Assembly: GCA_964036045.1 (NCBI GenBank)
Contig: OZ038383.1
Location: 42,244,354-42,308,353 of the forward strand
Direction of reading: 5' to 3'
DNA: 64,000 nt
Origin: Eutreptiella sp. 'Long Island Sound 2002'
Lineage: Eukaryota > Euglenozoa > Euglenophyceae > Eutreptiales > Eutreptiaceae
Shown here: positions 47,877 through 57,000 of the stretch, piece after piece
Layout of the letters: the number at the start of each line of letters is the position of its first letter
Position numbering within the stretch: position 1 is the stretch's first letter
Notes under the pieces: model-generated
What the model was told of the DNA's origin: nothing
What the model saw: only the letters and a program-made list of their open reading frames with translations
Databases searched by the model: none
Position numbers and translations under genes: made by a program

Positions 47877-48021
47877 CTTCCGGGACGGTATTGAATGTCT
47901 TGTCGAAAGGAAAAGACGTATGGGTCACATCGTCGATGATGCCAAAAACTAAGGGCGTCTTGGCTTTCTTACCCAGCGAGAGGTTCTCGAAAATAGACAC
48001 CGGCTGGCCAGGAGTAAATTC
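47877..48021 (-). CDS. PFOR exon A', copy 2
   Basis: Same length (145 bp), same phase and same splice borders as 46,476-46,620, and an open frame: EFTPGQPVSIFENLSLGKKA, then PLVFGIIDDVTHTSFPFDKT and NTVPEG. It keeps the conserved DDVTHTS that copy 1 has lost, but has I for N before it. About 80 percent of residues match copy 1. Because 145 is not a multiple of three, an mRNA cannot contain both copies in frame. They are therefore either alternative (mutually exclusive) exons, or one is a relic of a partial tandem duplication. Confidence 0.8.
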
Positions 48022-50385
48022 CTGCAAAGAGCAGCGAGGAGGCAAAGGTGGTGGCGGTGCACATGGGTCATAGCTTTGGTTTTGGCTCTGAAATCCGTAA
48101 TTTCCTTGAAAGAATTCTTCCATATGCAACGAGGGAGCGCCAAACACACGGAGGGACTTTGGCCAATACCCACTCCACCCAATTGGCGCCAAAGGCACCA
48201 GAGAAAATTTTTGATTGGCCGAAGGCCCAGAGGAAAACATGGCCCACTATTTTCAGGGGGGATTGGTGGGTGGATCCAGGGGGGGGGGGGGGGGCATCCC
48301 CACCCCCCAGTGGTGCCGAGTGCCGAGCAGCCCTGGGTCTGGCCCAAACCCCCTGGCTCCTACGGTTGTCCATCCCAACCTGCTCTCTTGGCACCCTTGA
48401 GTGCCTGGGCGTCCTCTCCTCCCCCCCTTGCGAGCAGAAGTGAAACCGGCCTGCCCAGGCACCCATACATCACACAGGACCTGTTGAACAACCAACTTAG
48501 AGGGTCCAAAACGAAAACGTAACATTTCCAAATGGTGCTGTCAGTGACCCCCTGTGTTTGGCTGACTGTTGTCTGTTCCCTTGACTGTGGCTGGTTGTTT
48601 AACGGAGGTTCAGGGAAGGGGTCGAGAGCAGGGGGGGAGTCGAGGGTTTGTTGGCGTGTGACTGAACATTGAAGTGTTAGTTGGTAGGGCTTGACACCCC
48701 CCCCCCCACTCCGTCTAGGTCTGTCACTGATCACCAATACAAACACGAACACTGCGGAGGCCCAGCACAAGCAGCTGGGCACAAATCATCAAAAGCAAAT
48801 TGCAGCCAAAGCCTGTGTCCCCCTTGACAGCACAAAACCGTAACCGCCAGGGGCAAACTAATGATTATTGCTAAACATTAGATAAGCGGGGGAACCTGTA
48901 GCGAAGAGTGCAATCCCCCCCCCAACGCATGAGAAGGGAGGAAGTGGGGGGAGGGGGCCCAAGGGGGGGACCCTCCACCTTTGCAGTTCAAGGCATGTGT
49001 TGAAACATGCGATGCTGGTGTGTCTCCGCGCCTTGCACGGCCTGCTTCATTTTTTTCCCTTGTGGGGTGGCCGTTGAACCCGCCTGTCATTTGTACTTGT
49101 GGGACCCCAAGCGCAATCAGCTGTACAAGCAAGCTCTTGTGGATGGCCCAGGCAACAAAGGCATTCCAGCACCGACCCCTTCACATTCCAATGTGCGGAC
49201 AGTTGCAGTTGCGACTGTCATCGGTGTGTGTGGATTTGGGCTTGTTGTCACCCAACCATATGTCACTCAGCGTTGTGAAGCATGATCGGGACATTGTGAA
49301 TTACACCCCTGGGGTGCAATCGGCGTTTGGTTGAGTCCTCTGACTGTCCATCTTGTTTCTCTCTTCCCCCGCCACATGTCATGTTCCCAATTCATGTGTG
49401 ACCTTTTTACTTGGTATTTGTAGGTGCGATACCCAAATCCTACTGAGGGCCCCTTACCCTGCATTGTTCACTCCTCACCCCTCCTTCTGAACTCCCTCAT
49501 TACTGTTTCTATTCCAATTTTGATTATCCATCCACGCCATGGCTCCATTGCGTCGCCTGTGCCTGAATGTCTTTGGGAGTGAGTTCGCCTCTGGCCATCT
49601 CTTCAAGTACAATCGCAGCGACGCTGAATTTCTTTTGGTGCTCATTTTGATGTTCAACCCCCCCCCCCCCAAAGTAAAGAATTTCAAGAATCTATATAGA
49701 TTTCCCTATCTCATGTGAGCACTGGCCTGACATTTCGCACATTCCTGTTATGTCACACTCACTACCCTATGGCAAACAAGAAGCTCACAAGAAGAGGGCA
49801 CCAAACCCTTGGAAAACTATTTTGGGGACTCACCCCCCCCCCGCCGCCAAATTGTTTACTTCAGTTCTGCAATGGTGAGCCGTTGCACAGACGTTCCAAG
49901 TTCACCCATAAAATTTCAACCCCCCCCCCCCGCCCCCGCAAGGCATAACACACAGTAAGGGGCAAAGGTTGCAGCCCAGGCTGCACTTGGAAAAGTGGCC
50001 AAAGGAGGCAAGTGGCAATTGTGAGCACGGCCACAAGACATTCCGCTCACTGACAGAACTCCAGTACTAATTCCCCCCCCCAAAGCCACAGTGTGGGGGG
50101 ACGCCACCACAAAGCACAACGAAGTGTGTGACCCCAAACGCACCCACTGCAAACCTCCTCCACTTTTGAAGGCCCCACCTGCTTCCCGCACCCGCTTGTT
50201 CTCAACTGAGAGCCGACCCGTGGATTGCAGTGGAGCCGGTCCGGAGCCCCCCTGCTCTCTGGGTCCCCCGGTGGCGTTGTGTTTTTCCAGCCCCCCCCCC
50301 CCCCCCCCCCAGCCCCGCCCGTGTGGCCGCCTCGGGCCCATCATCACCCTCCGCTTCCCCAGAGGACGTGGCACAGATGTCACAG
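48022..50385. other. No gene recognised; homopolymer-rich
   Basis: Contains G- or C-tracts at 48,278-48,296, 48,701-48,709, 48,917, 49,660-49,670, 49,920-49,932 and 50,290-50,310. A plus ORF at 49,007-49,285 (WDPKRNQLYKQALVDGPGNK) looks protein-like but is unassigned. No further PFOR exon could be recognised on the minus strand. Confidence 0.4.
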
Positions 50386-50505
50386 GCCCCTGAGGTTCTT
50401 TTGGCCAAGACGCTGCAGCGGCTGGACGAGGCGGCGGCGCTGAAGGGCTGGTGGGTGTCCGAGAAGTACGACGGGCTGTGGGCGTATTGGGACGGCGAGC
50501 GGTTG
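50386..50505 (+). CDS. ATP-dependent DNA ligase exon with KxDG nucleophile
   Basis: Forty codons between TGTCACAG| and |GTGTGG encode PEVLLAKTLQRLDEAAALKG, then WWVSEKYDGLWAYWDGERL. This matches motif I of small ATP-dependent DNA ligases (LLAK..., WWVSEKLDGVRAYWDGxxL), in which the Lys of K-x-D-G is the adenylated residue (here KYDG). The style is that of bacterial and organellar-type ligases. The next motif (SR-x-G-x-x-h-x-A-P) is not seen in the 400 bp downstream, so the rest of the gene is either in a distant exon or lost. The upstream sequence is Pro-rich and C-tracted. It is one exon only, with no start or stop identified. Confidence 0.7.
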
Positions 50506-51932
50506 GTGTGGCCTGTGCTCCGTTGCTCCGGACCGCTACCCCCCGCCCCCACGCCCCACCCCATCCCCCGTTGGGTCTGGGCCGGGGGCCGTGCCTGGTG
50601 TGGCGGATGGGGGCCCTTTCTGAAGGGGCCGGGCAGGCCGACTGGTGCGGCGGAGTGGCGGGGGAGGAGGGGGCCGAAGGGGGGCTTTGGGAGCGGTTGC
50701 AGGCTGTTGGAAAGCGGTTGGGAGGCAAGTTCGGTCGGGTACAAAGCGGTGGCAGGGCCATTGAAGGGGGCCAGAAGCGGTTAGCACGGCTGACCGGCAC
50801 CCCAAAGAGGGGCGGCGGCGGCGGGGATACCTCCCCCCTCTTCAAGCGCACCCCCAGGGATGTATTAGGACAGCTGCGAACCGTAGGTGGCAAACACCCA
50901 TCCCATGTGTTTGACCATACCCGCAGTGCAAAGATGCGGTGATGTCACACCCAGGCCACTTACTTTAAACGGGGGCTGTGGCGTGGGGTTGTGTTGTGTT
51001 GAGTTTTCCTGGGCAATGGAGTCACTTGCTGAGAGACATCCAACATTTTGGCGCTTTGTAGTGGCAGGTGACACGCCTTGAACACGTGGTGTGAGTTAAG
51101 GGGAGAAATTCTCCTTCGGGGATTTTTACCAGGGTCCCCAAGCAGTGAGGAATCAAATGACTACATAACTCATGCATTAACCTGCCTGAAGCAGCATGCA
51201 GCATCAGGGTCCTCAAGCCGGGAAGGAGTCCAATGGCTGTACAACCCATGCCCTATCAGGGTGCCCAAAGAGGGGAGGAATCAAATGACCGCCTAACCAC
51301 CACCATCCACTACCATATGGAGTCCCCACCGTGGGGAGGAGCCAAACGACCACCTAACCCATGTTGCAACCAGACCGGCAAACAGGGGGTTGGTGGTGTT
51401 TTGAATGGCTGTGATTGTTTCAAGCACATTTGCAAATACAGTAAAAAAATATCAAGCGCAATAAATGGTGCTCGGAAACAAACTCAAAACATCTTTAGTC
51501 GGAAAATGTCACGTTTTTGATTCCGTTGCACCCCAATGACGTTCGATCAGATGCGGCCTGAGGCAGAGCACCAGCTGATGAGGGAAGTTTGTGCGTCACA
51601 AACGGTGGGCAGGACTCCTCCCGATGAACACTCATAAGTGGAACCTGACCCGCTGCAATCCCACGGGTTCGGTTGACCATTTACTGCCGTCGCCAAACGC
51701 GGTCTGGTTGCCACAAAAATGCCACCCCAAAACCTGAGGCTTTCCTGGTAAAACGAAAGAAAGAAGAAACGAAATAAATACCCGTTGCAAACAACCTCAA
51801 CCAACATTTGTCTAGCCCCACCACCCCTCGGCCCACACGGGAGAAACCGTGACCCAACAAACCCCTGCCAATGAGAACTTCCCTCGCGGCAGACATCCCC
51901 TCCGAACCTGCCCGACCCAATCATCCCCATAC
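50506..51932. other. No gene recognised; tandem copies of repeat D
   Basis: GC-rich DNA to about 50,950, then four imperfect copies of a 50-75 bp unit at 51,115-51,365. Markers are AGGGTCCCCAAG, GAGGAATCAAATGAC and TACATAAC. The long Pro/Arg-rich minus ORF over 49,916-50,893 is a composition artefact opposite the ligase exon. Confidence 0.5.
51115..51365 (+). repeat. Dispersed short repeat D, four tandem copies
   Basis: Copies begin near 51,131 (AGGGTCCCCAAGCAGTGAGG), 51,205 (AGGGTCCTCAAGCCGGGAAG), 51,258 (AGGGTGCCCAAAGAGGGGAG) and 51,318 (GGAGTCCCCACCGTGGGGAG). Each is followed by an A-A-(T/A)-G-(A/G)-C then ACCTAAC/ACATAAC-like end. They resemble those at 31,548-31,695. Confidence 0.75.
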
Positions 51933-52140
51933 CACTGTCCTCGGCTGCCACAAATGCGGACTGCAACTCCTCCCCAGTCTCCACAAGGTGGACCAGGAAA
52001 TCCTCTGTAACAACCGCAACCTCAGCTTTGTTGTGGGCTGCATTGTGCAAAGCGGTGCCAGCCCCGTTCTCGCACAGCACCAAATGCGTCACCTCGGAGG
52101 TCAGTGTCAGGGCCACAGACCAGCCACGACTCCCCAGTTC
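51933..52140 (-). CDS. BRCT-domain exon
   Basis: A 208-bp exon between ATATGCAG| and |GTATGG encodes ELGSRGWSVALTLTSEVTHL, then VLCENGAGTALHNAA, AEVAVVTEDFLVHLVETGEE. The pattern G-G-x-h-x-x-x-h-(T/S)-x-x-(V/T)-T-H-h-V, then h-V-(T/S)-x-x-(W/F)-h, is that of BRCT repeats, phosphopeptide-binding modules of DNA repair and checkpoint proteins. The usual Trp near the end is Phe. Upstream exons would lie beyond 52,316, now occupied by the retroelement. Downstream exons were not recognised. It lies on the strand opposite to the ligase exon 1.4 kb away, so the two are not one protein. Confidence 0.65.
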
Positions 52141-52315
52141 CTGCATATTAGAGGAAACGGTTCAATGGGCACAAATGCAGCAGATACCTAACCTCCTGCG
52201 GTCAACTGGATATCCCCGCCATGGAGGCCGGTAGACACGGCGTAGATTGCAACCAACAGAAACGCCAGAATGCGTAATTCAACCCCTTTCAAGTTTGGGT
52301 GAAATGACGATAAGG

Positions 52316-52546
52316 TGCATGGTGCAAATACAACATATGGGAGTGCAACACACATGTTGATGACCACAAAACATGATGCATATATTTGCCATGAAGTGTT
52401 ATGACGAAGTTATGCACATACACATGCACATGCACGAGATTCATGCAATAGGAAGACGAAAGCACCATCTACACCCGCATTTTCAGCTTGGTTTCACGAT
52501 GTTTCTTTGATAAGTCTTCTATTGCCTCGTTTGCCGTGCCAACCAT
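52316..52546 (+). repeat. 5' pseudo-LTR of the Penelope-like element
   Basis: Starts TGCATGGTGCAAATACAACA and ends TTTGCCGTGCCAACCAT. It matches 58,200-58,430 at a fixed offset of 5,884 bp with no difference noticed. It includes an internal ACACATGCACATGCAC dinucleotide-like tract. As the promoter and template repeat of the element it should drive ORF1 and ORF2. No hammerhead ribozyme core was found, which agrees with the Chlamys/Naiad clade. Confidence 0.95.
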
Positions 52547-52666
52547 TCAACAACCTTTGCGGCGACCCGAAAAACCGCAATTGTAAAAGTTCAAGAACAC
52601 CAAATATTCACCAACGCGTTTGGCCTCTTTATCTACTACACCATCGTACTTTGAGAACATTCATCA

Positions 52667-54016
52667 ATGGCCCCGAAGAAACATGCCGCCACGAAGACGT
52701 GCACACCCGCGCGCCAATATTGCAACCATTGCAAAGCATTGACCGATCATGACACAAAAGGACACATACATACGAAAAAACCAAAACCACGCCCGTCATC
52801 CAACCCGAGTGAGAAGAAGGACCGAGACAAAATGTTGTGCTTTTTCTGTATGAAGAGTGGACACTTGGCGAGAAATTGTCCACGGAAACTACACGCCGAA
52901 GATACCGATGAAAATGGAGACATTATCCGACTTGAAGTGTGTTGGAATTGTGGCGGTACAGGACACAATGGTGGCAAATGCGAAGAGATTACGGGAAGAC
53001 CGTTGAACGTGCGCCGCACACTCACCAACAGATCATTGTTCAGGAAAGCGCGTGATGAAGGCTTGGACTTCGCCGATATTGCTATGCGTGCACCAGGTGT
53101 AGAGAAAGGAGCAAGTGGCATTCTTGGGGACGCGCCAATTGATGACGGTATGGAATGTGACGAGGCAACGCCTACGGCTGCTCATGCTATCAAAATCTCA
53201 CTCCATGACTCTACGGGCATCACCGCCGAATTTGATGATGCACTCATGACGCTCTTGCTAACACGTGCGGACACGGCAGAATCACCGGTCGTTGAGAGAT
53301 CTAAAGATTTCGTGGTTCTTCGGTTTAACAATGAAGAAGATGCACAACAAGCAACCCAGCGCCTTCACAACACCAAAACCGACGATGATGACACCATTGA
53401 GGTCAAACGGGTTCATGAGAATGACACCGCCGACAAGAACAAGACACTCCCGTTGAAAAAGCGCCCGGTGAACTCATTGAACTCCTCTATGCGTCCACCC
53501 GCTCCATTGTTGCCCTCTCGTGATTCTAAGCGTTTGGACAATGTTGAAGAAAGAGTAACCAACCTTGAGTCTCTCACAAGCAACATAAACAATTCGGTCA
53601 ACGAACTCCGGGGCGAATTCAATGAAAGCAAAACGGCACAGGCACACATGCAAAGTGGCATCAATGAGTTGCTCAAGCATTGGGGTCTCTCCACACCGCA
53701 AGCGCCACCTGCTACTCCGCCGGCCGAAATAAACAATGCGGGAGCCGAAGAGGTTGACAAGGGGACACAACACCCCACGAAATGGGCGAACATACGCGTG
53801 CAAAACAAGACAAACACGTACCAAGTGCAAGTTGATATGTCATCCGTACGTACGATTGAAGGCGAGAAGGTGTACACCGTGCAAGACACTGCGGGCCATC
53901 AAACAAGCGTGCCGGAGAGCTGCATTTTCGACTCCCAGGATGATGCGGGCGATGCTGCTAAGCGCGACAAGCGGTTCCGCACGGACCCTACCCAGGCCCA
54001 AGCCATGACAGGATGA
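52667..54016 (+). CDS. PLE ORF1: zinc-knuckle, coiled-coil protein
   Basis: 449 residues. Two canonical CCHC zinc knuckles: C58-x2-C61-x4-H66-x4-C71 and C92-x2-C95-x4-H100-x4-C105. A C-x2-C ... H-x4-H cluster lies at residues 19-33 just before them. Residues about 180-250 contain DFVVLRFNNEEDAQQATQRL, resembling RNP1 and the following helix of an RRM. Residues 288-336 form a heptad pattern (RLDNVEERVTNLESLTSNIN), likely a trimer or dimer coiled coil. The N-terminus is Lys-rich. This plan resembles LINE and L1-like ORF1 nucleic-acid chaperones that package the RNA. The start is the first ATG after the pseudo-LTR (TCATCAATGG). The stop overlaps the start of ORF2. Confidence 0.88.
   Translation: MAPKKHAATKTCTPARQYCNHCKALTDHDTKGHIHTKKPKPRPSSNPSEKKDRDKMLCFFCMKSGHLARNCPRKLHAEDTDENGDIIRLEVCWNCGGTGHNGGKCEEITGRPLNVRRTLTNRSLFRKARDEGLDFADIAMRAPGVEKGASGILGDAPIDDGMECDEATPTAAHAIKISLHDSTGITAEFDDALMTLLLTRADTAESPVVERSKDFVVLRFNNEEDAQQATQRLHNTKTDDDDTIEVKRVHENDTADKNKTLPLKKRPVNSLNSSMRPPAPLLPSRDSKRLDNVEERVTNLESLTSNINNSVNELRGEFNESKTAQAHMQSGINELLKHWGLSTPQAPPATPPAEINNAGAEEVDKGTQHPTKWANIRVQNKTNTYQVQVDMSSVRTIEGEKVYTVQDTAGHQTSVPESCIFDSQDDAGDAAKRDKRFRTDPTQAQAMTG
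54013..54016 (+). promoter_or_regulatory. ATGA stop-start overlap of ORF1 and ORF2
   Basis: The ORF1 stop TGA (54,014-54,016) overlaps the ORF2 start ATG (54,013-54,015). This is the geometry of termination-reinitiation, known from some LINEs and from viruses. A second ATG follows directly at 54,016-54,018 (ORF2 begins Met-Met). Confidence 0.7.
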
Positions 54017-57000
54017 TGTCGTCCAGTGACAATGACGAAGTCATCGTCCTCCGGTCCCACAGGAGCCGGACAATCATCCCATGCACAAGGTACCAAGCAC
54101 CATACACACCACACACCACACAGGCAGACAGCCAACGCAAACAGCGATGGACACGCGCACACAAACGAGCACAACGGAAAAGCACACGCGTACACACAAC
54201 ACCGACACGATACACGGCACACACGACACACGACAGACGTCAACAACGGTCAATGCAACGCACACGGCGCCACCACAAACGAGTGCGAAAAAATGGATGG
54301 GTGAAAAAACAAGCACCCGTGTCGGATACCTCCACTACCGAAACCTCATCGCAGGATGAAGGTGAGCCACACGCGAATTTCTTGTCCTCTCCACTTCCCC
54401 CGAGTGTTCTTCAACACACAACGGAAGCGCACGAACCGGCACACCGTTTGCACACGCTAGCCATGGGCATGTCACACGCTACCTCCCATCAGGAGAAATT
54501 AATTGAACAAATGATTTCTTTGCAGGAGTGTACAAAATACAATTCTGTGTCATATGCACGTGACTTACGAATGTTCGACATCGAAGGTAAAGAGGATCCC
54601 CCCACTCCTGAAGCGTTGAAACTGAAACAGCGTATCCGAGGATGCGCCCGCCTTCGCCGACTGTGGCAAGGCTTTGCACAAAGACACCATGTCCTGGGCT
54701 GGGATGAACTAACCCCTATGATCCATACACAGTTTGTGGATGCCGTGCAGTCCCTGCAAACTGAGTTGCAAGCGACAACGGCCCTTAACCCATGTATGTG
54801 GTCACTGCCAAAAACATGGTACCGCTTGTGGAATAATTTATTCCACTTGGAATATACAATAGGCATTCCCGTCATTGATGGATTATCCCAACGTGGGCTT
54901 AGTCCCCTCCTAACTGACAGCCCCTTTGGTATGCCCTCATTTGACGACGAGATCACATGCCTACCCCTTGCAGCACAGCATGCACTGTTGATAGTACAGC
55001 CCATGATGGCTTTGTCTATTTTGTCACAGCTACGTACAGCCTACCCGGACGCAACATTCATTGTTGCAGTGCCACGTGACTTGGATGACTGGAAATCACA
55101 GATGCAATCACTGACAGGCCAGAAGCAAGGTTTTCGAATGTGGACAGGAACAGTGCCTGCACTCCCCATAAACCGGTGGACACACACACACACACGTACT
55201 ACAGCACGCACACACACGAAAAGGAAAATGATTCTACAGATGGACTGGTTCTATGTTATTCCCACCACCAGTGAGCTGCAGGACGTGCTATCCCGTTTCC
55301 CTGTGGACCGCTACGCGGCTGCTCTCAGCACAGTGACAACCACGTCCACAGGAACATGGTATATGCCCCCCCTGCAATGTATGGCGAAACGATTGAAAAC
55401 TGCAGCCTGTGTCAAACTGTGGGATCACTTGACAGCGGAACGACAGCACTTGCTACACACTGCTGTTGAAGGCAGTGAGCAAGCGCTGGCCCAGAACATG
55501 GAAAAAGCACGTGATCTTCTCCCCTATGCACCATGGCGTTGGGCCCGCAAGATTGTTGGCTTGGGCCAAGCTCCCTTCACCCCACTGACAGTGGCAGGCT
55601 ACATAGTGTATGCCATGGTAAGCCGCAGGTATGGTACAGTGTATATTGGCATGGTCGGCAAGGACGGTCCCCGTAAATTGATTTTGCGGTATTACGAACA
55701 TGAGCGTGAGGGTAGGGCGTTTCAACGAGTATATGGTAAGCGCCTTAAACAGCACCAGCTGTACGAGGCGATGCGACACACAGGCAGCTCAGAATGGGTT
55801 ATGATACCCTTACAGGTTTGTACCGAAGCAACAGTGTGGCGGTTGGAACAACAGTGGATGCGCACGATGGGCCGAGTGTTCAATAAAGAACGACGTGCGT
55901 GGCGAGGACAGCGCTGGCGAATGCTGGCCCAGAACCTCAAACAACATGCGGAGTCATGGAGCACACGTGAATTGCGCGCGGTAGCACACAAAATCATACA
56001 CACGCATCGATGCCACACACCAGCACACACGTTGCTGGAGATCATCCTGCATGCCCGCACCCGGCTACAGAGAGGATTTGAGCGTGAGACCTATAACCTT
56101 TTGTTTCATAAGGTGAGATCTATAGTGGCACGACGCACAGGGATCTCTATCCCAGCCCAGATTGCCATTCCATACCCCACATGCAATTACCCAGATCTGA
56201 GTATGCTACAGCAACGCGTGAAACGCGCACTACACACCCTGGGTCTCCCTAGGGCCGTTGTCCAGTACATCACGCAAGTCACGCGCTACACAGCCAAACG
56301 TGGCCCCACGGTTGCGGAAATTCTCTGCACCAAACGGCCACAGCATACCTGGCAACAAATGCACCGTATAGCCAGACAGCCATGCTCATGCCACTCCTTG
56401 CCATCCGACATCCCACGCATCCAAGGATGCGTTTTTGCACGTAAAGGACGCGATCTGGGTAGCCTATTCCATGCAGACGCAGCATGCCTGAGGCAAAACT
56501 GCAACAATGCGACGTTGGCGTCCTGGGACGAACTGGAATCTGCGCTAACCTCAGTCAGTGCACAGATATGCCGCATACACAGACGAGTGGGTAAGGATAA
56601 AGGGTGGTTGGTGGACGCATTGTTGCGCCCAGCCATCAAGGAAGTATGGGAAACAGCCCGATCATCCATCCCAAGTATCCTCCATAAGTCCCGCCTGAAG
56701 GCCCTGAAAGAACAACATCCAGGCCTGGTCTTCCTCCAACTGGATAAGAACACAGGCAAGACAGTCTGCGTTTGCCGCAGGCTGTGTTACCAAACCATGA
56801 TCACAGCCTTTGGAGATGAATCACAGTTTGAACTCGTAGAGGAGTGCGAGAACAAACGAACTGCCCGCGAGCACTGCATGCACCTGCTGCGGAGCTCCGC
56901 TGATGCGCACGGAATGACCAAACTCTGGGAAGGAGGGAAGGGGAAGGGCCCTCCCCATGCATTCCAGCTACCAAAAAACAAAATCCAAGAAGAATCGATT

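Noticed and set aside
49916-50893. A 325-codon Pro/Arg-rich minus-strand protein
   Set aside because: It lies opposite the ligase exon and C-tracts, with low-complexity composition and no domain.
52316-52546. Hammerhead ribozyme in the pseudo-LTR
   Set aside because: TTGATGA occurs, but without the proper CTGANGA core and paired GAAA. No such core on the other strand either.
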